Positions 11,365 to 22,502 of a DNA stretch of 64,000 nucleotides are shown here, piece by piece. The notes beneath the pieces were generated by a model. That model was not told where the DNA came from and did no database searches. It worked only from the letters and a program-made list of their open reading frames with translations. Position 1 is the stretch's first letter, and each line of letters opens with the position of its first letter. The DNA is from Euglena gracilis (Eukaryota; Euglenida; Euglenophyceae; Euglenales). The stretch lies in contig CP154955.1 in assembly GCA_039621445.1 (NCBI GenBank), positions 35,160,640-35,224,639 of the forward strand, read 5' to 3'. The position numbers and the translations under genes are program-made.

Positions 11365-11645
11365 ACACCATTCAAAAATGGGCAGGGTGGATAGGCCTAC
11401 AACCGGTCCTCGTTTTGACGGACCACAAGGCCATTGAGTGTTGTGTCACCGGGACTCTTGTGGACCCGGCGGGACCGTCAAGCCGAAGGGCACGGTGGCA
11501 TCAAAAACGCAGCAAATTTTTGTTGAACGTAGCGTATGTACCCCGTAAGCAACACCTACCCGCAGATTGTATGACAATGTGGGCTTACCCCGAATCACAA
11601 AGTTTTGCCGATGTTTCATGGCATGGGTCGGAGGAGGATGAATGA
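11365..11645 (+). pseudogene. Gypsy A RNase H segment, inverted
   Basis: A plus-strand frame encodes the C-terminal half of gypsy RNase H: a QKWAGWIG stretch, a VLTDHKAIE aspartate box, an RRARWH box and a WAYPESQSFADVS tail. All match elements C and F. It lies inside an otherwise minus-strand element, exactly where this segment should be on the minus strand. It has therefore been flipped; bounds are about 11190-11365 and 11772. Confidence 0.85.
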
Positions 11646-11771
11646 AAAATGGCTGAAATTTTGCAGAAGGAGAAAATTATGGAAAGAGTTTGCATGGTTG
11701 TTCGCTTGCACAAAAACGGTGAAGTTGATTTTAATTTTTCAAGACAGGTTTCGGTGTTGCAAAAAATGGTC

Positions 11772-12871
11772 TCCCCTTGGATACGACCGCGTATGCCTCC
11801 TTATCACGAATGTCCCAAGTCTTTTCTTGGGAAGGGGTCAGTTTCCGTGACATGAACGCCACGGGAACCGTTTTCCCTTCCATGGCTTTTTCCTTACTTA
11901 ATTCCACCTCACCTACGGGAAGTTGCTCCAACACCGCACCAATGGACCTACCTAAAGCATCCACCTTCAAAATAAAAGGTCGGTCGGGGTCGACAACTCG
12001 TAACGACAACCCCTTAACCAACGCCTTTTTTGTTTCCTCAAAAGATTTCCTACTTTCATCGTCCCACTTAACGGGGACTTTGGAACCGGCCTTGCCCTCC
12101 GCACGACCAATCCGAAGTTTGTCTTGGAGGGCGGCTGCCAACGCAGAAAATTTTTCAATGGAGGAAAAATAATAGTTGGCAAAACCACAAAATGCACGAA
12201 GACTGGTAACTGTTTGGGGATTCTCCCATTTTTTCACGGCCAACAATTTTCCGGGGGAAGGTTTCCTTAGGCCGTCTTTCAAATTGTGGCCCAAAAACTC
12301 AACCTCCTTTTGGAAAAATTTCCACTTTGAAAATCTGCCCACCCATTGTTTTTCACGGAGCAAGTGCAAAATGGTGCGAATTTCAGAATCATGCCTTCTC
12401 AAAAGTTGTTCCGTACACAAATTTTCTTGGGGGGTACCAATGAGAATATCGTCGATATAGCCATCGGCGATTTCTCGTGCGGGGGCAAGTGTCGCTTCCA
12501 AACTCCTTTGACAATATTGCATGCCGTTTTTCCAACCCATTACAACCACCTTCCATTGCACCGTTGCTTGGGGGGTGTAGGTGGCAACAATTTGCCTTGA
12601 ATCATTTATGAAAAGCATCCACCAAATCGATTGTTGGAAAAATTTGTTTTTTGCCTTGGCGAATCAAAGCCTCCACCCGGGGTAAAGGGTATGCATCATC
12701 CATGCATTGGGAATTTATGTAGCGGGCATCGACCACCCCCCTCCATTTTTTGTGTAAGGGGGCTGTGGGGGGTACATACGCAGGAAACGAGGGCATACCC
12801 CATGGACCCTCACAAGGCTCCACCTTACCTTGCCTTAACCATTCCGTTGTTATTGCCTTCATTGCATCCAA
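11772..12871 (-). pseudogene. Gypsy A reverse transcriptase and RNase H start
   Basis: The fingers (12602-12871) and palm-thumb-connection (11731-12618) are in two frames, one shift apart. YIDD is at 12448-12459. The LRAFCGF stretch and VPVAFMSRKLTP box are typical of Ty3/gypsy RT. Homology stops abruptly at about 11772 after the RNase H glutamate region (DKEAYAVV), where the inverted segment begins. Confidence 0.88.
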
Positions 12872-13690
12872 CCTTCACCCATGAGTTGCATTGGTCTTTG
12901 CTTTTTCGGTTGAGCGCCCGGCTTCAAAAAAATACGGGCCTCACAATGAGGTCCTCTCACGGGGGGGTTGGGCTTCACCTCATCCCCCCAAAAAAACCTT
13001 TGTAATCCTCAAAAATCTTTTGGCGCAACTCATCGACCAAAGGTTGCAACTCCCCCCACTCACTCGGCTCTGAGTGAGTGGAAATTATCTCGATTTCGTT
13101 AGTTCAACCTTTAACCGATTCCTTTAACCGTTCTCCATTAACTTAGTCCTACGTTTTTCTCTCCGACAAAACTTGGAACGTCAAACTGAAATTTTTCAAC
13201 CTCCCACACTTACCCAACTAAAATTTCGGGTCTTCAATCAAACAAATCGGATTTTGTGCCTTGGGAAAAATCGGCAAGCTGAAAATTTTCGTCGGTAGGC
13301 CGTTGAACCCATTTTTTCTTCCCTCTCTTTGAACGGGGGGAAGAATTTTGCACAAATACATCATTTTTCACTTTTCGTGAAATTTTCTGGGAATATCTTT
13401 CATTACCGGGGGGTAGTGTGTATGATATCCCCTTCAACCCTCCCCTCGGGTTCCTCTTCAATCAAAAAAATGAGGAACGTCAATTTCCTTCAAATGCCAA
13501 CTCCGTATGTACCGCACTCCGTCGTTGTCGGCAAAAAGTCCATTCTCGTGGGACAACACTCCCAATTTATTTTTCCACATCCATGGAAACCCCAAAATCA
13601 CGTAAACGTGAATTTCTACCTCGTGTAAAATTCCAAAAATTTCCAGGGGGTATTTTCCAAAGTCCCCTTTTTTGTGGCAAAATTTTTCAA
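12872..13690 (-). other. Degenerate protease-RT spacer of gypsy A
   Basis: Only short broken frames are present, for instance a basic 75-codon one at 13234-13461. By comparison with elements C and F this should hold the protease C-terminus and the linker to RT, but I cannot follow it in a single frame. Confidence 0.5.
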
Positions 13691-14208
13691 ATTGAGCTCC
13701 AACTCATGCTCCCCACCCGGTAGGGACCACCACCATTCACATTGACCAACCTCAAAGGATCTTTTGCGGGGACCATCAATTTTTCAAAAATTCCCAACCT
13801 CACCAAATTTTTTTGGGCACCCGTGTCGGCCAAAGCACTCAAAATTTTTCGCGAACCATCGGGCGCCGTAACATGAACCGCTATCACCAATTGTGTTCGA
13901 CCTGATTTTTTGGTTAATTGACCCAATTCTGAAACTTTCACCGTTTTAAGTTGCTTAGGGTCCGAAACAATTTCTTTTTCGTGCATGTACAAATCTGGTC
14001 GGTCATTGGTCGTTAGTGAGGGGGTACCCTGGGGGGTTAACACCGAACCTTTCCCCCTTTGGAATATGCCTCTCCTCCAAACGTTTCCCATGCACCAAAA
14101 GTTTGACCAAATTTTCAGGGACTCGATATTTTTGATTGAGACGTACTCCATAATTTTGTCCACCCAAACGGTGAATGTGTCTTTTGGTACCGGGGATGGT
14201 GAACTCAC
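13687..14208 (-). pseudogene. Gypsy A aspartic protease
   Basis: Retropepsin-type active site ALADTGAQKNLVR, with the DTG codons at 13819-13827, followed by a PAKDPLRLVNVNG stretch shared with element C. It would cut the Gag-Pol polyprotein. The frame starts in sequence that overlaps the end of the methyltransferase gene, so the true N-terminus is unclear. The C-terminal flap region is lost. Confidence 0.8.
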
Positions 14209-14700
14209 ACCAAAAACCCGGACACAAACGGTTTTGCAACCACTCCACCGTTCCCCAAATACAGGTGGGCTTTTTGTGGCCCCAAAGGCTAAATTGGCAA
14301 TAATCAGCGTCCAAAAAATTCAGCCCTTCCATAAATTCACGGTCCTTCAAAAGGCCGTTTCGGGGGTTTTCAATGCACCATTGGGGAGTTGTAGAAAATT
14401 GATGATGAAAAGTGTTCCTTTTGTAAGAGAATCGACACACTCCAAATTCCTTTCACGTGTGGTGAGACTTTGGCTATACTCCGTACAAGGAACGGATGCG
14501 AAAATAAAGTCCACGTCCCCTTTTTTGAGATATTTTTCCAAAGGCCATGTCAAAATGTCGGCCAAAATGTGGGGCTTTGCATGGGGGTTCACATCTAGTG
14601 TCAAAACCTCAAACCCACATTTTTGAAGCGTTTTTGCAACAGATTATGTTCCCGAAAATAAGTCCAAAGCCTTTGGCTTCTTGGATGACAAAAATTGTTT
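14150..14700 (-). pseudogene. Gypsy A C5-methyltransferase-like gene
   Basis: Reading minus-strand frames downward from 14700, motif I (ALDLFSGT) lies within a few codons of the G insertion. The catalytic proline-cysteine box SVPCTEYS follows (about 14500), then an ENPRNG box and an ADYCQFSLWGHKKPT stretch. These match the intact gene in element C. Frameshifts and a stop right after motif I break it. Its N-terminus, if any, was separated by G. Confidence 0.75.
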
Positions 14701-14701
14701 G

Positions 14702-15127
14702 AGTGTACGTCCCACCCCGGCTTTTCTACTTATGCTTTCCTCCCGAAAAGCCCGTGGGGGGAGTAACAGTAAAATTTGTTTCCCTTTTCCCCTTTTGAAT
14801 GCAAAGCACACAAGCAGAAGAATTGGTGGGACCGCAGTCCCTTATATGAAAGTGACTTTTGCTCTTTCGAGCTTGGCAAAAGAAAGAAATAAAACTTGTA
14901 TGGGACTTCGCCCTCAGAATTCTAAAAGAGAATTGCAAAGCACCAAACCCAATATCCTTGAATTAGGAACAAGTTACTTTCGCAAAGCTTTCGCTAGCTC
15001 TGAGATTCTCTCTTTGTCTTATGGTTTAACCATGCCACTGTGTACAGCCCGGCCGTAGCCAGATTGTAGGCCGTAGCCAACTGTATCTGGTACACAGTGC
15101 CATGGCAGAATGGCTGCCTGGTACACA
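14702..15127 (-). repeat. G 3' LTR
   Basis: Matches 44102-44533 end to end. On the minus strand it starts TGTGTACC and ends CGTACACT. It adjoins the polypurine tract on its right side. It lacks a 6-bp stretch present in the 5' LTR. Confidence 0.93.
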
Positions 15128-15137
15128 TCCCCCTCCC
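15128..15137 (-). promoter_or_regulatory. G polypurine tract
   Basis: GGGAGGGGGA on the minus strand, directly before the 3' LTR: the position where plus-strand DNA synthesis is primed in LTR elements. Confidence 0.8.
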
Positions 15138-15510
15138 AGGGCTCTGCCCGATTTCCCTTCTTGACCAGGCCAGTCGGGATGCCAGGCACAGTCCCAGGTT
15201 CAGAGAGACAGTACCAGGATACCATGGTCTGGTTCCCAATTACGGTTACCGTGTTTGGGGCACAAAGCGCAAAAGCATTCTGGCGCTCATGCTGTGCTTT
15301 GTGTGTCTTCTTATTTGACACCATAGTGTCTTTGTGGTCTTGAATCTTCGCGATCAACGTGTTATCGACCGAACTTAAGGCTATTCCGCCATTGTGTCTT
15401 GAAACGGTGTTGAACACGATGACGAAGTGCGTATTCACGCTCGAGACTTCGCTCATTATGTGGGACTACGCCCATTTCAGCCGTAGCTGCTTGTACGAGG
15501 CAGGAAACCC

Positions 15511-16824
15511 TCAACGTTTGCGGGTTTCCTTGAAGTACTCACCCGTGTGTGGGCCTTGTACCAAGGTCATTTCAGTTGGACGTAAATCTAGGGTATCCTT
15601 GTCAGGATCATCCATGTTGATCCGTGGGATGACCCAGCTTTTGACTTCTTGGATTTCCTTGGGCAGTTCGGTTTTGAGCATTTCAGCTCGCTTGTGGAGG
15701 TACATCTGCAAATTTTCCCAGAAAACTCTCGGAAAAGTTGCAGGCCATATGTAATAGTTCCATCTTGGATGATTTGCTGGTACCTGTGGTGGCATCCCTG
15801 GCAGAGCGTTGAAGTCAACGTTCTGCGCGCGGGATGCACAGGCACAGCGGGTTATGTGTGGTTTCAGAATGGTGCCAACCCATTCTGAGTAATGTTCGTA
15901 ACCATGTCGTTCAGGTGGATAGTCAGGCAATAACCATCGTTGTGTGGTTTCCGAAACCTTTGAAGGCTTTGCAAACAGTGGGTAAATGACTCGTTTCCAG
16001 TCATCATCATTGAAGAGTAGGGGCAGTCGCGCATTTGTACATTCCACAGCAAGTCTGATTCCGCCAGAATCAGTTTGGAAGTCAAAGGCGATTCCGCCGC
16101 GGTCAAAAGCCTTAACTTTCTTGAAGCTTTTGTGTTGGTACATTTGTCGTTTTGTTTTGCAGAAATTCAGGAAATCTTCCAGAACGTCCTCGCTTCCGGG
16201 TACGATCTTGAGATTTCCGCCATCTGCTGGCAACCATATGTCTGCCCGTAGGCAGTTGACACAGAAAACTGGTACGTCACGGTCTCTGTCCTCTTACGAC
16301 CACCGGAAGTTGTTCAGATTTCTCCAGGCAAGGATGCAATCACCGCAAATCAAAGCGGCTGTATTTGGAACGAACTCGTTGTGGTGAAAATTTTTCCGTT
16401 TGTTGTCAGCATAACAGACATGCACAGCTGGCATGCTGTTACGAATGTTGTGACAAACAGTACAGAGCCAAGTTGTTTGACCATTCGGCCTATTGTCAAA
16501 CAGGAATGTTTCCCCAAGGTATTGGGGAAACACTCTTGGTGATCTGGCATTGTAGAATCGGCAAATATGGCGAACATAGTAGTTGTACTTCTGTTCGTTG
16601 AAGAACAGTGGTTCAATCCACTTGTTCAACAAAATTCCGCGTTCGCGGGCTGATTGTATCAGGGCAATGCGTTCTTCGACGCTCGGCAGGTTGGAGATAA
16701 TGTCCTCTTGCCAAAGGGTGGCATTATCGTCAACCGGCATGTTTTCCTCTTGCGAGGTCTCAGGCGTTGTATCTTGTCGAGTTCTATCTCGGAGGGTAGA
16801 AGTGACCCGGCTTTTCCCGGCCAC
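15511..16824 (-). pseudogene. Unknown G polyprotein, C-terminal Cys-rich domain
   Basis: One minus frame runs from 16824 to 15511, with a single TAA at 16294-16296. Around that stop lie at least three CxxC pairs (CTVC, CGDC, CVNC) with further Cys and His, suggesting a zinc-binding fold. The domain continues about 240 residues to the end with no recognisable motif. It sits last before the 3' LTR, where some elements carry env, but I see no signal peptide or membrane segment. Not recognised. Confidence 0.55.
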
Positions 16825-17226
16825 TTCGGTATATGTTGGTGCAGGTGTGGTAGCAGCTGGGGCTTCGCCCGCTTTCCTGATTTGCTACCACTCCCAGGTG
16901 GAGGTGGTTTTGGTTCGTTGTGTCCTTCAGCAGGTTTGCATGGTTCTGCAAGCTGTGGTTTAGCCTTAGGCTTACTGCTTTTCTCTTTCCGCTGTGGCGG
17001 AAGGGGGCGTTCTGCAGGCGACTTTGGAGCAGGTTTGACCGTTGGTGTGGTGGTAGGTGGTACGTCAGGAGCCGTCAGTACCACCTGTTCAGGTGTGTGT
17101 ACCACTGCGGGTGTTATATCATGTGGTGGTGTTGTTGCGACCGTAGTCAATGCCGTGGTTGTCACCAGTTCGGGTGTTTGGACATCGGGAGTAGAACTGG
17201 CCGCGTCTGCTGCCAGTGCTGTGGTG

Positions 17227-17240
17227 GAAGCCGTAGCTTC
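17227..17240. repeat. Mini-hairpin, CGTA loop
   Basis: GAAGC, CGTA, GCTTC: perfect 5-bp stem with a 4-base loop, inside the linker-coding region of G. Confidence 0.75.
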
Positions 17241-17350
17241 TGGTGTGGGTTTCTCGCCAAGTCCCGTGTCACGGGGACTTCGCGTGGAAGAGGAAGACCT
17301 CGATCGCACCATTGCAACCATCGAGGCTACGCCACTTCGGACGCTTCCGA

Positions 17351-17372
17351 GGACGCGTTCTGCAGCGCGTCC
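17351..17372. repeat. Mini-hairpin in G
   Basis: GGACGCG and CGCGTCC form a perfect 7-bp stem around an 8-base loop. Confidence 0.75.
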
Positions 17373-17872
17373 AACTTGTGGTGGTATGAGTACAAAGTCG
17401 TCGGGGTCTTGGTATCTTTCGATACCTTCCCGTTGTTGTCTTGTGATCAGTTCGCGAAATGCGATTATCTCAGCATCAGTTACTTCCCGTCCAGCTTCCG
17501 CATGTGCGGGAGTAGGTGGAACCACGTCTGCCGAAGGCGCTGCGGCCGTTGTGGAGTCTGCAGGCACTTCGGCCATTGTAAATTCTGCAGGCGCGTCAGG
17601 TTCCGCGCGTCTGGCAATGGTGTTTGTGGTCGTGTTTGAGCAGGCGTTGTTGTAGCTGGCACTTCGGCCCTTAGAGCATGCTGTACGCCGGCATCTTCGG
17701 GTTCAGACTCCACAGATGCGGAGGAGACGGAGCGTGTACTGTGTTCATTGTCTGTCCCTTCTTCCATTTCCTCATCGCTGGATGACCCAGAAGAGGAAAC
17801 GGACGAAGAGTCTGAAGAGTGTACGAGAGTGTGTTCCACGGACAATGTAGGTGTAGGTGGAGGTTGTGGCAA

Positions 17873-19463
17873 ACTTCTTCTGAACGTTTGGTTGCAGGCT
17901 GCACTGCTGCTTTGGCTGTTGTCGTTGTAGATGATGCAGCCGTTGGAGGTTGTTCAACTGCAGACTGCGCTGCTTCGGACTCCGCCGCCTGGGGCTCAGG
18001 GAGTTTTATACGTGGTCGCAGACGGAAGTTTTGCCATCCGACAAATTTGTTTCCTCCCGATCCGCGAGGAAGCCAGTCCAGTATTGGGATGGCCAACCCA
18101 TCCTTATTTGTACGTTTGCCCTTGAAAAATGGGGCAAAGTCCTCTCTTCGACGGGTTTCGCCAAACAGACGTTTTATGTACTTCCGTTTTCCGGCTTCGT
18201 CCCATTCAGGTCGAAGAGGCAGGTATTCTTGTGGGAGTTGTTGTTTTGGGTTGAATAAATTGTAGATTTCCAGAGCATAGGACACCCATGCCCTCCATTG
18301 GAACGTCTGCATGTGCAGAAGCATTTGTCGGTGGTTTCGTCTGGCGTACCGGATTTCCCTAACTTCGAGGGGATTGTGGCAGATGTGTCCGAGTAATCTG
18401 CGTTGTTGTTGGGCCTCCGCCCATTCGCGTTGGTGGGGCTGCGCCCTTTGTGCGTTTGGGCGGTCGGTTGTCCGACCGCGCACGCCAAAGCCCCAGAAGT
18501 CCACGGGGAACTTGTGGTGGCAGTGGGTGCACCAAAGCACGAAATTTTTGTGGGAATGTCAGGTCGATTCCGACCACTTGGAAGTGGGGGCCGTAGTGTT
18601 CGTTGAGGAAACTTTGGTAGTTGTAACAGAACATTTCGTGTGTCACCAATTGTACATCCTTTGGAAGCAGGAATACTTCCCATTGTACGCCTTGTGGTCC
18701 GATTTCTCGGATATTGTCGAACATTGTCTTCAGTGCGTGGGAGGGATGATTCCCATCCGTATTGTAGCTTTGGGTGTGGCAAGTAGTGAGCTTTGCTGGC
18801 GGGCATTGCAAATGAACCGAAGTTCATGCAACGAAATCCGAGCCAGAAAAGTAGTTGCCAGAACCCCGGCAAATTGTCGATGCCATCCTGGCTTTCGTAA
18901 CAGGAAATTGTACCGTCGAAAAAAAAGCCACGGGCTTTTTCCTTGTAGAGTTTGACCATGTTCTGATGTACTTTAGGAGCAACAACCCAGGGGTGTTGTT
19001 CCTCATAATATTCGCGCATAATTGTATCACATCCGTCTGAGATCCAGAACAGATGGTCAGTCATAAATTGTACGTCCAGGTCGTAACCCGGTTGTGAGCC
19101 TTCGCTCTTTCCTTTGTCTTTCTGGCCTTTCTGTCCTTTTGCGACTTCGCGCTCTTGTTCGTTCCAACGGTATGCACCGTCTTTTCGGTATGCTCGTGCT
19201 TTTCTCCACATTGTAACAGTTACACCTGCGGTGGTGTCCAGCGATGTCATCAGAGGGCTTGTCCGGTCGCATTTGGTGATATATTTCTTGTAAGGATCGT
19301 TGAACGTTGGACGGGATCGACAGATTATCATTGTCCTGACGATCACGTTGCGCCTCCGCACTTTGTGGGGCGTCGTCCAGACGACGACGTTGTGTGTCTG
19401 GCGTTGGACGTGTTTGTGGCGGTGTTGCAAACTCCGGTCCACGCGGACGTTTGTGCGCGTCAA
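17873..19463 (-). pseudogene. Unknown G polyprotein, central domain
   Basis: Three overlapping frames (18174-19463, 18359-18811, 17671-18540) read successively suggest one globular domain of about 500 residues. It is rich in aromatic residues, with a CTHC pair near 18515-18540 and a basic, Trp-containing C-terminal half. Two frameshifts break it. I do not recognise the family. The composition contrasts with the low-complexity parts on both sides, so it is likely the functional core. Confidence 0.5.
18460..18479. repeat. Mini-hairpin, 8-bp stem
   Basis: GCGGTCGG and CCGACCGC, loop TTGT, within the central domain coding region of G. Confidence 0.8.
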
Positions 19464-20525
19464 CGTTGTATTGTTTTGCTGGGGCCGTCAAATGTTGTAG
19501 AGCTTCTCTGTAAGTGGCGCGTTGTGCTGGGGACTCAAACCTGGGTTGACCCGAGAAAAGTTGTTCCGGTTCAGCAGGTGGTTGTGTCTGTCCAGCCGAA
19601 GCCGGTTGTGAAGATGATGTGACAGGAGGTGCTCGAACAGGAATGGTAGATTGTGCGGGTGCTTTTGCACGTGCCGACTGCGCGGCTTGAGCAGGGGGTC
19701 CTGTTCTTTGTATAGGTACATGTTGGTTTGAACCTGCTGCTGATGCGGCAGGCTGAGTAGATGTTGACTGTGCAGTGGAAACTGCTTTTACCGGTTTTGT
19801 TTGTGGTGCCGGAGTAGGTTGAGCTACTGGCGGCACAAGGTTCGACGCCGAAGCGAGTTGTTCCATTGGACCAGGTTGATGTGGTGGTGCATTCACACGC
19901 AAAACTTCGGGTAGTGCCCAGGTGGGTATACCCAAAATTTTGGAGTTTGGACCAATGCCATCCATTATCACTCCTTTCACGTTGATGGCTCCCAAATGGG
20001 ATCCAAGTTCGTAAATTTTGTCAAGGGGAAGGTACGGTTCGCCTTTGGTTGCGTAAGCGAAATCCGCAGATTGTGGCACTCGTTCATAGTGAATATTGTC
20101 CACTACGGGACGCAGGGGGTCTTCTCCGACAACCCGTATCGCTGTCGGTTCCGGCAGCGGTATGGCGGGGGTTGTCGGTGGTTGTGGTTGAGATTGTACA
20201 GATGGTCGAGTTTGTACGGGTTGTAGTGGTTGAGGGGCTGGTTGAGGTGATTCGTCTGTTTCCATGGTATACTCCGGCTCTGGTTCTGCCGTTGTATACT
20301 CGTCATAAGGCTCTTCGGCCATTTCAGCGGTATAGTTGTCGTATGGCTCTTCGGCCTCCATAGTGTATTGTGGTTGCATACCAGTCTCCCAGTCCCGGGC
20401 AGGCGGCATGCGTGGGGGGGAAGGGAAAATGTTGTTGTGGTAAGTATATTGGTTCTTGCATTCGTACATCACCCATCTCACTTTCTGTGAGTTCAGGAGT
20501 ATAGCGACGCATGTGTTCCGCGTAA

Positions 20526-20551
20526 GCACCCACTGGGTGCACTCCGCGGAG
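20526..20551. repeat. Two adjacent palindromes in G
   Basis: GCACCCA-C-TGGGTGC (20526-20540) is followed by the perfect 10-bp palindrome CTCCGCGGAG (20542-20551). Confidence 0.75.
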
Positions 20552-20647
20552 CACACGCGGGACCAGGACTCCCAGGTCCCTGAGGGTTACGTTGTCTGGA
20601 AATCCGTATTCTCCGGGTTGGAGGAAGATTCTACCTGCTATCGTACT

Positions 20648-20666
20648 CTGGGACCACGTGTCCCAG
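20648..20666. repeat. Mini-hairpin in G
   Basis: CTGGGAC and GTCCCAG, 7-bp stem, loop CACGT. Confidence 0.75.
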
Positions 20667-20906
20667 GTGGCGATAGGCTTGTTGGCGATTGCAAGCAATT
20701 GTCGGCAGTACGAATCCCACATCACTCGGATGAAGGGATCCGGTCTGTACTCTGCGCACATGCACAGAGCGTTACGAATTGTATCTGTTGAAGCCGTTGT
20801 CAGTTCACCCATGTACTTGGGGAACCGAGGCATAACGGGAGTGGCATACTGCCTTTGTGGAGGTTCTGGTTGTGTGGCATACTGCCCTTGTGGCGGTTGT
20901 GTGGCA

Positions 20907-20910
20907 TACT
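20907..20910. repeat. C target-site duplication, left copy
   Basis: TACT, repeated at 33251-33254 after the 3' LTR. A 4-bp duplication, one base shorter than the 5 bp usual for Ty3/gypsy. Confidence 0.8.
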
Positions 20911-21737
20911 TGTCGGCCGCCGGCTTTCGCCGGCAGCCAAAAATTGCCAGAAGGCGCAAATTACAAAGTCGCGGGTAACAGCCAATCAGTTAAAAAAACC
21001 CGCGACTTAAATTGGAAGCGGGTCAAATTTCTAAGCTCCTTCAAATTTGTCATTTTTCACAGAACTTGAGGGGTTTTCCCCATATTTGGCAAGAAGAAAT
21101 ACTATGGTATTGAATTTGGCAATTGGACTTTGATTTGGAGTGGCAAGTTGAGATTCATTGTTGGTCATTGACTCATTGAAGTCAACTGAATGGAAGGAGC
21201 CGTAAACACCACCGCCCACGCCCTATATCCTCGCCTTCGCCTCCTTCACCGAACGCTCCTTGCCCCAATGTTTGCACATTTCATACGTTCACATTCCACA
21301 GTTTCGGTTTCAAGTGTGTTCTCACTCAAGTTTCGGAGTTTCAGAATTCAAGTTTCTTTCAGTTTTGACTTCAAGAGTGTCAAGATTCAGTGGGTTGGTT
21401 TTTGCCTACAAGGTGTGAGAGAGTTTGAGAGAGAGAAAGAGAGAAAAGTGAGATTTCAATGCAAATGGCAGATTTTTCAGTTTTCACCAAATTTTCGGAA
21501 ACCGTTCAAAAAACGATCCTACGCACCGGCTGGGGTTGGGGAAACCACCTGGGTGAAAAAAAGGGGGTTGACTTGAGCCAACCAACCCCCGGAGAAAGCG
21601 CAGGCCCCACCCCGGAAACACCACCCCCCCTGTCGGTGGTCCTCCCCACCGGCGAGGACCCCCCGGGGCCCTCGGCCCGAAGGGACTCGGCGGTCGCGGG
21701 GGCGACCGGCGCCCGGGGGTGGCGGACCCGGTAAACA
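20911..21737 (+). repeat. C 5' LTR
   Basis: 827 bp, matching 32422-33250 with few differences. It contains a strong stem-loop near its start, a TATA-like CCCTATATCC at about 21220, and a very GC-rich last 150 bases. Promoter assignment is inferred. Confidence 0.95.
20966..21008. repeat. Stem-loop near the start of the C LTR
   Basis: AAGTCGCGGGT pairs with ACCCGCGACTT: a perfect 11-bp stem around 21 bases. It is preserved in the 3' LTR at about 32478-32520. Function unknown. Confidence 0.8.
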
Positions 21738-21752
21738 TGGTACGCAGAGGTT
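21738..21752 (+). promoter_or_regulatory. C primer binding site
   Basis: TGGTACGCAGAGG follows the LTR without a gap. It matches the complement of the initiator Met tRNA 3' end (TGGTAGCAGAGG) except for one extra C. Priming by that tRNA is inferred. Confidence 0.75.
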
Positions 21753-22502
21753 ACTTCGCTGACTCTGTCAGTGAAGAAGTTTCAGTTTCGGTTGATGACA
21801 AATCAGACCCGGTAAACATGGCACACGAGGGCAGTTTCACCAACCCAATTGTCTGTGAATTTTCAGAAGAATCTGCAGAAACCTGCTCGTTTTCAGGTCA
21901 ATCTGTCCGAGTTTCAGATTGTGGTGAAAATTTTCTGAGATTTGTGGCAGAAATCTTTTTTCAGAACGAAAAGGAAACTGAGTTTTCTGCAGCCCAGTTT
22001 TCAGAACCTGTGGCATCGTTGCAAATCGTGACAGAATCTGCGGCGGAAAACAATTTTCAGGCTGCAGAAGTTTTATCGTCTTCAGAATTTTCAGAAACGA
22101 CACAGGAATCAGAATCTGATTCTGATTCTGGGAGGGGGTCAATTACATGCATAAGGCCCATCATGGTGGTATGGCCGGAAAATGTTCAGCTGGTTCCAAT
22201 TCATAGCAGTGATGATGAGGAACCAGACCCCCCAGCTTACGAAAGCGAAACAGAGGAAGAAAAACAGGCTGAAAACGCAATAATTCAGGAAATGGTTATG
22301 CAAAGAATGAAAGCTGCTGGCATGTGGCCAGTAAATTTTTCACGTTTTCAGCAAATTTCTGTGTCGTCACGAGACAGCAGCCCAGGGCCAGAACAAAAAA
22401 TTTTGTGTTTAACAGCCCAGCCAGAACCATCACTGTTAACACAAAGTTCAGAATCGCAGGCAGCACAGCCAGCTGCAGCCCAGCTGCAGGTTTTTCAGCC
22501 AG

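Larger units (their letters stand above)
9956..14701 (-). mobile_element. Gypsy A, 3' part
   Basis: Read on the minus strand this holds methyltransferase, protease, RT, an inverted RNase H piece and integrase of a Ty3/gypsy-type element. No 3' LTR is visible before DIRS2, so the end is truncated. The 5' part with gag lies beyond the G insertion at 44534-46799. Every gene is degenerate. Confidence 0.85.
16825..17872 (-). pseudogene. Unknown G polyprotein, Pro/Thr/Ala-rich linker
   Basis: Two frames (16659-17576 and 17480-17872) encode low-complexity sequence rich in Pro, Thr, Ala and Val, a Ser/acidic stretch near 17750-17830 and a basic patch near 16990. This looks like a disordered linker between the central and C-terminal domains. 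A frameshift near 17560 separates the frames. Confidence 0.5.
19290..20910 (-). pseudogene. Unknown G polyprotein, N-terminal Pro/Gln-rich part
   Basis: The frames 20324-20959 and 19057-20556 join near 20400. The first has a Gln/Tyr-rich repeat (QGQYATQP) followed by about 150 ordinary residues. The second has an acidic repeat (EEPYDNYTAEM) and then long Pro/Ala/Gln/Thr-rich sequence. Element C is inserted at 20910/20911 inside the QGQYATQP repeat. The upstream part resumes at 33251. Confidence 0.55.

Noticed and set aside
15019-15456. A 145-codon minus ORF at the G 3' end as a gene
   Set aside because: It reads from the unknown polyprotein tail into the LTR and polypurine tract and shows no motif; likely fortuitous.
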